A stretch of 64,000 bases of DNA, taken from positions 1 through 64,000 of the forward strand of contig CAVRQR010000011.1 in NCBI GenBank assembly GCA_963723495.1. Reading direction: 5' to 3'. Position 1 is the first letter of the stretch. Each line of letters begins with the position of its first letter. The translations under genes were made by a program, and so were the position numbers. The notes under the pieces were generated by a model, which saw nothing but the letters and a program-made list of their open reading frames with translations, searched no databases and had not been told where the DNA came from. Of the stretch, positions 26,915 through 35,772 are shown in pieces. Source of the stretch: Gp6-AA40 sp963723495 (GTDB taxonomy: Bacteria; Acidobacteriota; Vicinamibacteria; Vicinamibacterales; UBA2999).

Positions 26915-27959
26915 ATCGAGCGATTAATGTATCGACGATCTTGCGGTGGGCGTCGCCATTTCCAAACAACTCTCGGTAGGGCCCCGTGGGTTCGAAGTTC
27001 TGGATCAGATTGGCGATGCGGTCGGAGTCTGGCCCGGTCAGGACTTTCCATCCTGTTTGGGAGATCTCAGGGAACCAGGAGAGCTCGATCAGGACGATAC
27101 AAGGCTTGCGCAGCAGGTAGGCTTCTCGGCGTACACCGCCGGAATCGGTCAGGATTTTATCGGCACCCGCCGTCAGTCGTACGAAATCTACGTATCGCAT
27201 CGGCTTGCACAGCTCGATTTGCGAATCGCGGAGCAGATCCACGAGCCCCCATCGCTCGAGGCATCGCACCGTTCTCGGATGGGCGGGAAACACAATCCGT
27301 CGCTCAGCTCTAATCAGTCCGTCCACGATCGCACGAAGTCGCTGACCATTCGTGAGGTTCTCCTCGCGATGCAAAGTGAGAACGTGATAGTCACCGCGGG
27401 AGGGCTTGATGTCGTATTTCTCCAGGGTGGTTAACAGAGCGTCCTTCATGAGATCGCCTGAAAACTCGATGCGAGCCGGCTCGTATCCCTCCGCCTTCAG
27501 ATTTCCGACGTCCGTCATCGTGCAGCAGAAGATCACGTCGGCGAGCACGTCCGATACCCGGCGGTTGATCTCTTCCGGGTTGAAGCGGTCGCTGGACCGG
27601 ATTCCCCCTTCCACGTGGACGAAAGGGATGCGAAGTTTGGACGCCGTGACTGCCGCGGACATTGTGGAGTTGACGTCACCGTACGCCAACACGCAGTCGG
27701 GTTTCTCGCGCTCGAACACACGCGCCAGTTCAGTCATCGCGTTGGCTGAGAAGCTCACATTGTCGTTGTTAGCGATCTGAAGGTGGTAGTTGGGTTCCGG
27801 TATGTCGAAGCAATCGAAGAACGCCTGGGACATCTCGTAATCGTAGTGTTGACCCGTGTGGACCAACACCTCCTCAATGCCCAGGCGACGCAACTCCAGG
27901 TTGACGAGATACTCTTTTACGAAGTTCGGTCTCGTGCCGACAACGGAGCAGATTCTCAA
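26904..27959 (-). CDS. wecB: UDP-N-acetylglucosamine 2-epimerase family (WecB/WbpI)
   Basis: Interconverts C2 epimers of a UDP-HexNAc (GlcNAc to ManNAc, or the diacetamido-uronate for WbpI). Marks: RICSVVGTRPNFVKE at the N-terminus, LVHTGQHYDYEMS, AYGDVNSTMSAA, HVEGGIRS, PEEINRRVSD, TLHREEN, and LTDSGGVRREAYLL. The frame stays open upstream to 28106 but that part overlaps the PEP-CTERM gene and is not conserved; TTG 27959 puts the first beta-strand at the start and gives 351 residues, as in the family. TTG 28001 is an alternative. Presence of WbpD-like and aminotransferase genes favours the WbpI role. Confidence 0.87.
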   Translation of the reverse strand: MRICSVVGTRPNFVKEYLVNLELRRLGIEEVLVHTGQHYDYEMSQAFFDCFDIPEPNYHLQIANNDNVSFSANAMTELARVFEREKPDCVLAYGDVNSTMSAAVTASKLRIPFVHVEGGIRSSDRFNPEEINRRVSDVLADVIFCCTMTDVGNLKAEGYEPARIEFSGDLMKDALLTTLEKYDIKPSRGDYHVLTLHREENLTNGQRLRAIVDGLIRAERRIVFPAHPRTVRCLERWGLVDLLRDSQIELCKPMRYVDFVRLTAGADKILTDSGGVRREAYLLRKPCIVLIELSWFPEISQTGWKVLTGPDSDRIANLIQNFEPTGPYRELFGNGDAHRKIVDTLIARYAG

Positions 27960-28056
27960 TTTCGTCGTCCGTGGTGTAAGGGTCTGGCCGAGGAGGGACA
28001 ACCGGGCATCGCGCCGAGTTGTCAATTCCGGGCATGCTAGGGGGCAATCACACTGC

Positions 28057-28665
28057 TCAGTCCCTGGACCGCACGCGCGTCCGGGCCAGAAGACCGACGA
28101 TGACAACGCCGAGCAGGAGCCCCGTGCTCGGTTCGGGCACCGGTGTCACCCGCACGTTGTCTATCTCGAAAGGTGCTGGCGTTCCTCCGGCGGAGAGCGG
28201 CCCGTACGGGTTCAGGGAGAGTCCGAGAATCGCTCCCTGGTCAAGCAGGAGGCCAAAGAACGCGTTACCGGAGAACACGTATGACGTCAATTGAACCGGT
28301 GAGTTCACCGTCGCCACGGTGATGAAATAGGGGCGGTCCGACAGGCCGATCAAGTCGAATCCCACCGCCCGTTCCGGCGTGTCGAAGTGCATCCCCGCAG
28401 ACCAATCGACGATCGGGACGGTGTCGACGAACGTCGATCCGTAGAAAAAGCTTTCGAACTCGAAAGTTGCGGCGCCGGCATCGGCGCGGCACGTCCCGAA
28501 CTCAACCCGGAGCTCGTTGCACGAGAGGGGCGTGTCAAACGTGATCGTGGTGTGGGGACCAATCGCCGCGTCAAAGGCGGTGCGATCGCTGAAGACGATT
28601 GGCGCCGCCAGCGCGGGAGTGACCCAGAGCCATGCAGCTACGAGGAACGGCAGCCGTTTGAGCAA
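28057..28665 (-). CDS. PEP-CTERM sorting domain protein
   Basis: Secreted protein predicted to be cut by the exosortase. The start is TTG 28665, five bases after an excellent AAGGAGA site (28671-28677); it gives a signal peptide MLKRLPFLVAAWLWVTPALA and a 202-residue protein. The mature part is beta-rich (about 24-170) with two Cys that could form a disulfide. The C-terminus has the full tripartite signal: VPEPSTG, then a hydrophobic helix LLLGVVIVGLLA, then RTRVRSRD. Longer upstream starts lack a signal peptide at the N-terminus and were rejected. A weak sigma-54-like promoter lies about 130 bases upstream. Confidence 0.85.
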   Translation of the reverse strand: MLKRLPFLVAAWLWVTPALAAPIVFSDRTAFDAAIGPHTTITFDTPLSCNELRVEFGTCRADAGAATFEFESFFYGSTFVDTVPIVDWSAGMHFDTPERAVGFDLIGLSDRPYFITVATVNSPVQLTSYVFSGNAFFGLLLDQGAILGLSLNPYGPLSAGGTPAPFEIDNVRVTPVPEPSTGLLLGVVIVGLLARTRVRSRD

Positions 28666-28796
28666 TTTAATCTCCTTCAGCACGACATCCAGTACGGGGA
28701 CATGCCAGATGCTCTGGGAGCGAACGTTCGCGGGAACGGTTGCCTGGCTGTGAGCGACCGTCCCCAGGCGAGCCTGCGCATCAAAATCAGCGCGGC

Positions 28797-28812
28797 AGCA
28801 AGGGTTGCTCCA
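28797..28812 (-). promoter_or_regulatory. Possible sigma-54 promoter of PEP-CTERM gene 28665
   Basis: Minus-strand TGGAGCAACCCTTGCT keeps the required GG-N10-GC spacing and the TTGC of the -12 box, but not the CAC after the GG. Predicted start of transcription is near 28786, leaving a leader of about 120 bases. Weaker than the sites at 30679, 31033 and 37090. Confidence 0.35.
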
Positions 28813-28936
28813 ATAGCCAAGCCGCGCTATGTCTTGAACACACGCGACGTGAACTGAGCAGTCAGCCTTTCCGTGCCTTAATATCCGACATTCCAAGTCT
28901 GTTTGCGTAATCGACATCGCCGGGACGTTCCGTGCC

Positions 28937-30022
28937 CTAACCACGGTTTGCCGCCCGGGCGGCAGAAGGCTTGACGCTGTGAACTCGTCGATAATACGAG
29001 GACCGCACGTTCAGCAAGAAGTGAGTGATGGCGGCCGGCATATGACGCTGAACTCCCCGATGCAGGTTCAGGCGGAGAGCCAATTCCCCTTTTGCCGTCA
29101 GCGGGACAAAGTATCGCGGGTATCGGACCTCCTCGAACCCGTGATGCCTCTTGAAATCGGTGAGAGAATTCTTGCCCTTGCCCGGGAAGTTGTACTCACC
29201 GTAAATGAAGTGCGAGAGTCCGCGGTCGGCACAGATCTCGACGGCTTTGGCGATCAGCGCGTTGGTGGGGCGCTTATGGAAATGCCTCTCCTTGCTGATA
29301 ACGTGCATGGTTTTCGCGAAATTGTCGACGTAAACCATCTTCACAAAGCCGATCAGTTCTTCCCCGAGATAGGCGCCGATGTATTCGGCCCTGTCCTGGT
29401 AGGTGCCGTGAATTTCCTTGAGGGAGTCGAACGACTTGCCGTAGTGCCAGAACCGCTTGCCTTGGCGGACCGGTGTCTCGTCGTAGAGTTCCTTGATTCC
29501 GCGCACGAAGTTGTCGGTGTACGCGACGGCGCGGACGGCCACCCCTTCTCGTCGAGCGCGACGTAGGTTCTCCTTGACGTCCCGTTTGACGCGATTCTTC
29601 AGCCAGTCCTCGTAGGTCGTGATCCTGATCACCGCGAAGTCGTCCCATTCGCGATGAAAACCGAACGCGGCCTCGGGCTCGCCAATCTTCTGCGCGAAGT
29701 TCAGGATGTCCGGCCGCTCCTCCCACTGTTTCAGGGCTTCAATCAAGCGCCCTGGATCACGCACGATGGGCCCTTGAACGAACGCTTCGTCACGCACGGT
29801 TGCCGTCGTGAGCCAACGTCCCGTTGCGATCACGACGCGTCCATCGATCTCGAGACTCGGAACCTGTACGTCTCTCCCCTTCAGGCGAATCCCCGCGTAT
29901 TGCGTGGCATCGCCAGGGATGCTGTTCTCGCTGCTCACCACAATCTCGGTCTTCAGGATGTTATCGCGAAACGAGGGGGGAATACGAGCGGCATCGCCTT
30001 CGGATGTGTGTTTCAGAAACAC
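28937..30022 (-). CDS. FemAB/GNAT-like acyltransferase
   Basis: 361 residues. The C-terminal half has features of the FemAB-related GNAT fold: NLRRARREGVAVRAV, LGEELIGFVKMVYVD, FHKRPTNALIAKAVE and SHFIYGEYNFPGKG. Such proteins in exosortase loci are thought to attach an acyl or aminoacyl group to a sugar or lipid carrier. The start is uncertain: GTG 30022 is the first start after the in-frame stop at 30026-30028, and it sits inside a perfect palindrome (30003-30027). It is on the same strand and 83 bases downstream of the second PEP-CTERM gene. A second FemAB-type protein is at 42374. Confidence 0.65.
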   Translation of the reverse strand: MFLKHTSEGDAARIPPSFRDNILKTEIVVSSENSIPGDATQYAGIRLKGRDVQVPSLEIDGRVVIATGRWLTTATVRDEAFVQGPIVRDPGRLIEALKQWEERPDILNFAQKIGEPEAAFGFHREWDDFAVIRITTYEDWLKNRVKRDVKENLRRARREGVAVRAVAYTDNFVRGIKELYDETPVRQGKRFWHYGKSFDSLKEIHGTYQDRAEYIGAYLGEELIGFVKMVYVDNFAKTMHVISKERHFHKRPTNALIAKAVEICADRGLSHFIYGEYNFPGKGKNSLTDFKRHHGFEEVRYPRYFVPLTAKGELALRLNLHRGVQRHMPAAITHFLLNVRSSYYRRVHSVKPSAARAANRG

Positions 30023-30027
30023 ACATC
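30003..30027. promoter_or_regulatory. Perfect 12-bp inverted repeat
   Basis: GATGTGTGTTTC, one A, then GAAACACACATC. It covers the start of the FemAB-like gene, so it could be an operator for a dimeric regulator or an RNA hairpin that hides the start codon. Confidence 0.55.
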
Positions 30028-30105
30028 ATCGTGTGACTCTATCGGAATGACGGAGCCTTGCGCCGACGGGGAGCGGCGAAACTCCCCGTCGAATTCCTTC
30101 TCTTG

Positions 30106-30653
30106 CTAAGCGTCGTTCCGTCGTCGACGACGGAAGAGGAAGAGCGCCGCCGCGGCTCCCATGAGCACGGTAGCTGGTTCAGGGACCTTCTCAACAACGC
30201 GCACAGTGGGTTGACTCACGAGCAGCGGGGTGATATTCAGCGACACAAGCGCATTGGAGTCGAACGATCCGCCGCCACCCGTACCCCGATCCGCCGTTCC
30301 ACAGTCCGCGCGAATTCGAGGACCAGGCTCTCGGCGTCGACCGTGTCTGGGCCCTGGTTCCGCCCGACGGAGCGCCCATTCCACCACCATATGCGTTGCC
30401 CATTGAACCACCGGCGCCTGCCATTCCACCGCCGAGCGAGCCACTGCCGAGAGCCCTCTGCGAGACTGATCAGGCCGTTAAAGGCGCCCTCGCCGGCGCG
30501 GTCTGAAATCCCGTTTGGAGCGTCTCGTAACACGAACGATGATTCGACCTGCTGGACTCTGAAGCGGATTGGCAACGCAAGAGCCGTTGTCGGGACCACG
30601 AGGATGGAGATCGTCGCCAGACACAAAGCCAAGCAACTCACTTGTGCAACCAT
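30106..30653 (-). CDS. Glycine-rich PEP-CTERM protein, frameshifted
   Basis: Starts at ATG 30653 with AGGGAGG upstream. Signal peptide MVAQVSCLALCLATISILV plus VPTTALA; then a short domain (RFRVQQVESSFVLRDAPNG), a Gly/Met-rich low-complexity stretch in another frame (GGSMGNAYGGGMGAPSGG), and finally VEKVPEPATVLMGAAAALF plus RRRRR, a full PEP-CTERM tail. At least two indels are needed, around 30420-30430 and 30290-30300. Small, glycine-rich exosortase substrate of unknown role, directly behind a strong sigma-54 site and divergent from the exopolysaccharide export operon. Confidence 0.72.
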
Positions 30654-30678
30654 GTGCCTCCCTCTGAAGGCGCGAAAA

Positions 30679-30694
30679 AGCATGAATCGCGCCA
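30679..30694 (-). promoter_or_regulatory. Sigma-54 promoter of PEP-CTERM gene 30653
   Basis: Minus-strand TGGCGCGATTCATGCT matches TGGCACG-N4-TTGCW at most positions with GG-N10-GC spacing. The predicted transcript start is near 30668, just ahead of the AGGGAGG ribosome site and ATG 30653, a compact and convincing arrangement. Confidence 0.62.
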
Positions 30695-30811
30695 TGACAA
30701 GGTCCGCCATCGACCACGTGTCGATCAATGGTCCGAAGCCAAGGCACAAAGCCTAGCGCAAACAACGTCGATTCCGCAATGATTTCTTGCATGGTTCCAC
30801 ACTCAATTACA

Positions 30812-30867
30812 CATGAGCTTAAACGTTTTTTTCATGAGATTGCAAACGCGAATGTCTGCGCAAACGC
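30812..30867. promoter_or_regulatory. Paired short repeats between divergent sigma-54 promoters
   Basis: CATGAG occurs at 30812 and 30833 (21 bases apart) and GCAAACGC at 30842 and 30860 (18 bases apart). The spacing of about two helical turns and the position between promoters at 30694 and 31033 fit binding sites for an enhancer-binding activator. No factor gene is in the window. Confidence 0.35.
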
Positions 30868-31032
30868 CGATTAATTTCTAGAGATTAGCGGCTCTGACCT
30901 TCAATTTGTCGATTCTACAAACATGGCTTCGAGTGACAGAGTCCCATTGTTCCTTCGGGTCTCGACGAAATCGCCCGTCGAGCGAATGGATGTGAGCGCA
31001 CGGCTTTGCGACTCGCCCGCTCTCAAAGATCA

Positions 31033-31048
31033 TGGCGGAGCCCTTGCA
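31033..31048 (+). promoter_or_regulatory. Sigma-54 promoter of the export operon
   Basis: TGGCGGAGCCCTTGCA has TGGC, the GG-N10-GC spacing and TTGCA. Predicted transcript start is near 31058, about 127 bases before the ATG at 31185. The AT-rich, gene-free DNA upstream suits an activator-bound region. Confidence 0.6.
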
Positions 31049-31184
31049 ATCCGCCTCACAGCAGAGTAGAAGAAACTCGGAGCTGGCCCCTCTCGCAACT
31101 GCAGAAGATTACGGCGTTGTTTCGCCTTGGGCGGTCAGCGCCGCCTGTTTTCGAGGTACCGTGCTACGACGAGGTGAAGTGAGG

Positions 31185-31805
31185 ATGCCCGGAAGGGTTC
31201 TAAACGTGTTCCTTGCGGCAAGCACCCTGCTCGGCGTGCTGGTCAGTCCGCTGATGGCGCAGGAGTCCTCCCAGCCGCAACCGACACCCGCAGGCGCTAG
31301 CGCTACCCCACCGGTGCTCCCGGAGGGTTACGTGATAGGTCCCGAGGACGTGCTCAGCGTGGTGGTCTGGCGCGAAAAAGAACTGTCGGCCGATGTGGTG
31401 GTACGTCCGGACGGAAAGATTTCGTTGCCGCTGCTGAACGATATCCAGGCGGCCGGCTACACGCCGGAACAGCTCGCTGAGATCATCGAAAAGGCGGCGG
31501 TGAAGTACGTCATGGATTCGGACGCCACCGTCATCGTCAAGGAGATTCGCAGTCGCAAGGTGTTCGTGCTTGGAGAGGTGGGCAAGCCCGGAGTCTTTCC
31601 GCTCACGTCTGAATTGACGGTGCTCCAGCTCATTGCCTCCGTGGGAGGTCTCCTGGAGTATGCGGACAAGAGCAACATCACGATCCTCCGTAACGAGAAC
31701 GGGCGCGAACGCCGAATGCGCTTCAACTACAAAGACGTGATCGCGGGCAAGAACCTTCAACAGAACATCGTGTTGCAACCGGGCGATACAGTTCTGGTTC
31801 GTTAA
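31185..31805 (+). CDS. Polysaccharide export protein (Wza-like, exosortase-linked type)
   Basis: Outer-membrane export channel component. 206 residues from ATG 31185 with GAGGTG seven bases before it. A signal peptide (about 1-25, ending LMAQ) is followed by the Poly_export domain GYVIGPEDVLSVVVWRE and DGKISLPLLNDIQAAG, then a SLBB domain KVFVLGEVGKPGVFPL, and a closing VLQPGDTVLVR. There is no lipobox Cys, in line with the short forms seen in exosortase loci. First gene of an operon with a barrel protein, chain-length protein, ATPase and kinase. Confidence 0.9.
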   Translation: MPGRVLNVFLAASTLLGVLVSPLMAQESSQPQPTPAGASATPPVLPEGYVIGPEDVLSVVVWREKELSADVVVRPDGKISLPLLNDIQAAGYTPEQLAEIIEKAAVKYVMDSDATVIVKEIRSRKVFVLGEVGKPGVFPLTSELTVLQLIASVGGLLEYADKSNITILRNENGRERRMRFNYKDVIAGKNLQQNIVLQPGDTVLVR

Positions 31806-31811
31806 CGGGCT

Positions 31812-33170
31812 GTGAAGCCTCCTCACTTGATGTCGCCATTCGACCGACGCTCGTTTATGGCCCTGAGGGTGCTCGTGCTCCTCGCGGCAGGAGTTGCGCC
31901 CAGCTCTGCGCAGGAAGACAGGGACGCGCTGGCGAGAGAGCTCCTCGACGTCGAGGTGGCAGTTAGCGGTGCCTATGACAGCGATGCCGCGTCGCAGTCG
32001 ATAGCCGGGGCGTCGGCGCCGTTCAGCCTCAGCCTCCCGGATATTCTGTCTGGGGAATCGGCTCCCTCTTGTACATGCGGCGATTCTCCGACGGGCAGCT
32101 CGGAGCGGCAGCCACGTCAACTCTCAGGCATTACCCGGATGCTCGGAGCTTCACGAGCGCGACTCACACTGGCGCACTCAGCTTGAATACAAGTCTGCCG
32201 GCTCGACTGGGCCTGCAGGTGAACCAGCTGGGCGCCTATTCCCCAGCATATCTTTACAGCCTGTTTCCCGAGCTTCCTACCTCGAGCGCGGACCAGACGG
32301 TAACGATTCCACCAGACTACGATTACGACCTTGATGCGTCCTCGTCGTTCTACTCCAGCACCTCCGTCAATCTCACACGCGCCCTGAGCCGGCGCATGAG
32401 TGTTGGCGTCACGGGAACGTTCGATCACACCAACTTCTCGAACGAGACTGACCTGCGGCGAGATCTGACCACCTACAATTTCTCTGCGCGGTTTTCGCGT
32501 GACCTGAACCGGAATAATCGCCTCTCCATGACCTACCGCTACGGGACCGGCAACTACAGTCTGGGCATCGGCCAACGGACGACCAACGAGAATGCGGTCG
32601 ATATAAGGCTTGACTTCGATCGACCTCTGTCGGCGTTGCAGCGTGCATCCTTTTTCATACGGGTGGGAGGGTCGCGCGTGACTCTGCCTGGATTCATCCC
32701 CGGAGTTGATCTCGAGACACCTAGCTTTGAGGCGGAGACCGTGAAGGGAACGGTCCAGGGCGGCTTGGTATATCCGTTCGCGCGCGTGTGGCAGTTGAGA
32801 GGCAGTGTAAGTCGCGGGCTGCAGTACGTCGCTGGAGTCAACCAGCCACTCTTTGTGAACGGCTTCAGCGGTGAGATAAACGGTGTCCTGGCCGGTAGCA
32901 TTCGTGTGACTGCCGGACTCGGTCGCACGAGCGGTACATCTGTATTCACTGGTAGCGATCTGCTCGACACCTACAGTGGTCGGGGGAGAGTAGGGGTTCC
33001 ATTGACGCGAAGGCTCGAGGCGTATGCCGAGTACCCTCTATTACGGCTACGACACGGGCGTTTCAGACGTCACACCTGGAATTCCCGTTCTTCCAGGGGC
33101 TCCGCTCGACTTGGAGCGACACAGTGCCAGAGCCGGTGTGATTCTGCGCGTCCCCGCCTTCAGAAGGTGA
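31812..33170 (+). CDS. Outer-membrane beta-barrel protein, two indels
   Basis: Starts at GTG 31812, six bases after the export gene. A hydrophobic N-terminus (about FMALRVLVLLAAGVA) is followed by a region ending DILSGESAP; after a frame change near 32045 the protein continues LLYMRRFSDGQLGAAA and many alternating beta-strands (for example LGLQVNQLGAYSPAYLYSLF, NNRLSMTYRYGTGNYSLG). A second change near 33032 leads to YYGYDTGVSDVTPG and the final strand HSARAGVILRVPAF, ending with a terminal aromatic segment at 33168-33170. About 450 residues. In exosortase-type loci a barrel protein sits at this spot and is presumed to help export of the glycan. Confidence 0.72.
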
Positions 33171-33173
33171 ACC

Positions 33174-34746
33174 ATGTTGCCCGGAAAAACATATACACCC
33201 GACGAGATCAAGAGCATTCTCTGGCGCGGCAGATGGTGGATCCTGCTGCCGTTCGCGGCCGGACTCGCACTTGCGCCTGTGATTGCTTCCTACGTGCCGG
33301 AGTTGTACCGATCCGAAACGGTTCTCATGGTCATTCCGCAGCGGATCCCGGACAGCTATGTCAAATCCACGGTGACCGCCACCGTGCAGGACCGCTTGTT
33401 CTCCATCAGCGACCAGATCCTCAGTCGATCCCGGCTCGAGCGGATCATCACCGAGTTCGACTTGTACCCGTCCGAGCGACGCTCCAGTCCGATGGAGGAC
33501 GTGGTGACGACGATGCGTGACCGCGACATCGAACTGCAACCGCCAGGCAGGGAACCGTCGTTCCGCGTGAGCTTCACCAACACTGACCCGAACACAGCGC
33601 AGAAGGTGACCGCGCGCCTGGCGTCCATGTTCATCGATGAGAACACTCGTGAACGGGAAAGGATGGCCGAGGGCACCAGCGTGTTCCTGGAGTCGCAGCT
33701 CGAGGATGCCAAAACCCGACTGATCGAGCACGAGAAGAAGCTCGAAGAGTACCGGCTGCGGAACTCGGGTGAGCTGCCGTCGCAGATGACAGCGAACCTT
33801 CAAGCGATCCAAAACAACCGGATGCAGATGCAAAACATCAACGAAGCGATGAACCGGGCGCGCGAGAGGCGGCTCCTGATCGAGCGGCAGCTTTCGGAAC
33901 TCACGCCCCCTCCATCGACGATCGGGCAAACCGATGGCGACGCGGCACCTGCGACTGACTTGCTGCCACTCCCGAGCGAACGGCCCCTCGCCGAGGCGCA
34001 GGCCCGTCTGAAAGAGGACCCGACTCAAGTACACTCCGAATCACCCTGACATTCGCGCGTTGGAGCGCACCATCCGGGACCTGGAGGAGCGAGTCAAGCA
34101 GGAGGCCTTATTGCCGCCACCGCCAACCGATACACGCCTCACGCCGGAGGAGCTGGCGCGTGAAAGAACGATTCGCGACCTGCGCTTTCAACTGGACGAT
34201 ATCGACCGGCAGTTGATGGGGCACGAAGACGAGGCCGCGCGCCTGCAGTCCGAGCTCGCGTCGTACCAGGCAAGAATCGAGGCCGCACCCAGTCGCGAGA
34301 CCGAGCTCGTCGAGCTCACGCGCGACTACAACACGCTTCAGGAGATTTACTCGAGTCTGCTGGAAAAACAGGAAGACTCGAAGCTCGCCGCCAATCTCGA
34401 GCGGCGTCAGATCGGCGAGCAGTTCAGGATTCTCGATCCCGCCTCCTTCCCCGAGCGGCCGGACAACCAGCGGCAGCGATTGATCATGACGTACTCGGCG
34501 GCGGCTGGCGGGCTGGTCCTTGGTTTCCTTCTCGTCGTGTTTTTCGAGTTGATCGATTCGAGCTTCAAGCTCGAGAGCGACGTCCTGCGCACCCTGAACC
34601 TGCCCGTGCTTGCGCTGGTTCCGGTGATGGCATCCGAACGCGCTGTTCGGGCGCGGCGCCTGCGATCAGTGGTCGTAAACCTGACGGGGACGGCGGTGGT
34701 GATCGGTTCCGTCGTGTTCGTCGTGCTGTGGGGCCTGCAGCCCTAG
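33174..34746 (+). CDS. Chain-length determinant (Wzz/GumC-like, exosortase-linked), one indel
   Basis: Inner-membrane polysaccharide co-polymerase. N-terminal helix WWILLPFAAGLALAPVIASY (about 19-38), a long coiled-coil periplasmic part (TRERERMAEGTSVFLESQLE through the Arg/Glu-rich region around 34060-34350), and C-terminal helices AAAGGLVLGFLLVVFFELID and VVIGSVVFVVLWG. A frame change near 34020 is needed before YTPNHPDIRALERTI, which contains the PNHP motif typical of the family. About 523 residues joined. Starts 4 bases after the barrel gene with GAAGGTGA as ribosome site. Lacks its own kinase domain; that is supplied by 35773. Confidence 0.85.
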
Positions 34747-34756
34747 CGTCTCGACC

Positions 34757-35734
34757 ATGTATCTAGAATATTACGGTCTTCGCGAGCCCCCGTTCGAGCT
34801 CACCGCTAACCCGCGGTACCTCTTCATGTCGGCTCATCACCGCGAGGCGCTGAGTACGCTCGAGTACGGCTTGTTCTCGGCCAAGGCGCTCACCTTGCTC
34901 GTCGGGGAAGTCGGAACCGGCAAGACCACGTTGCTCCAGGCGGCGCTGCGCTCGGAACGCTGTAAGCACGTTCGGTGCATCTACATCAACAACCCGGCGC
35001 TGACGCGGCAGGAGTTCGTGCAGCTGCTGGCGCAGCGCTTCGGGCTTGCGCTCGAGGCCTCGATGTCGAAGACGTCGCTCCTCGGCGAACTCGAACGGGT
35101 GCTTCGGGAGCGAAGAGAGCTGGGCGAAATCATCGCGCTGGTGGTGGACGAAGCCCAGAGCCTGACGACCGAGCTGCTAGAGGAAGTGCGGCTCCTCGGG
35201 AATATCGAAACGTCCGAAGAGAAGCTGTTGCCTCTGATTTTGGCCGGACAGCCCGAGTTGAGCGCGAGGCTGGAGCAGCCCGCTTTGCGCCAGTTGAAGC
35301 AGCGCGTCGCCCTTCGCTGCGATCTCCGGCCGCTTCAGCTGCCCGAGACGACCGCGTACATCGCCAGCCGAATCAAGACGGCCGGCGGAACGCCTTCCCG
35401 GCTCTTCACGCGCGAAAGCGTGGCGCTGATTCACGAGTACTCGCGCGGAATACCGCGGACGATCAGCGTGATTTGCGACAACTCCCTCGTGAGTGGAATG
35501 GCGTTGGATCGGCGTCCCGTCGACCGCGCGGTCGTTCTCGAGGTCTGCGAAGACTTCCGGCTCAGGCGCGGTGATGTCGAGGCCGCGAAGCCATTCCACG
35601 AGGAAAGCCGGGCGCAGGACGGCGGTCTTCGTCCTGGTGAGACGCAGGAAGAGGCGGAAGGCCCACGGAACTCCGAGGGGAGAGTCTCGAGATTTCGCCG
35701 GTTTGCGTCGTTCGGAACTGGCCGGTTGTTTTAG
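34757..35734 (+). CDS. ExeA-like AAA ATPase (exosortase-locus type)
   Basis: 325 residues. Opens MYLEYYGLREPPFELTANPR, the exact style of the exosortase-associated ATPases; Walker A LLVGEVGTGKTTLLQ (about 47-61), Walker B IALVVDEAQSL, and sensor-like RGIPRTISVICD. The C-terminal 50 residues are charged and probably disordered. Probably energises assembly or regulation of the export machine at the inner membrane; the precise role is not known. Confidence 0.88.
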   Translation: MYLEYYGLREPPFELTANPRYLFMSAHHREALSTLEYGLFSAKALTLLVGEVGTGKTTLLQAALRSERCKHVRCIYINNPALTRQEFVQLLAQRFGLALEASMSKTSLLGELERVLRERRELGEIIALVVDEAQSLTTELLEEVRLLGNIETSEEKLLPLILAGQPELSARLEQPALRQLKQRVALRCDLRPLQLPETTAYIASRIKTAGGTPSRLFTRESVALIHEYSRGIPRTISVICDNSLVSGMALDRRPVDRAVVLEVCEDFRLRRGDVEAAKPFHEESRAQDGGLRPGETQEEAEGPRNSEGRVSRFRRFASFGTGRLF

Positions 35735-35772
35735 TCACCTGACAAGGGACGACACAGAGGCGACGAAGAAGA

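Noticed and set aside
28666..28944. N-terminal extension of the PEP-CTERM protein to 28944
   Set aside because: It would bury the signal peptide 93 residues inside; TTG 28665 has a perfect ribosome site.
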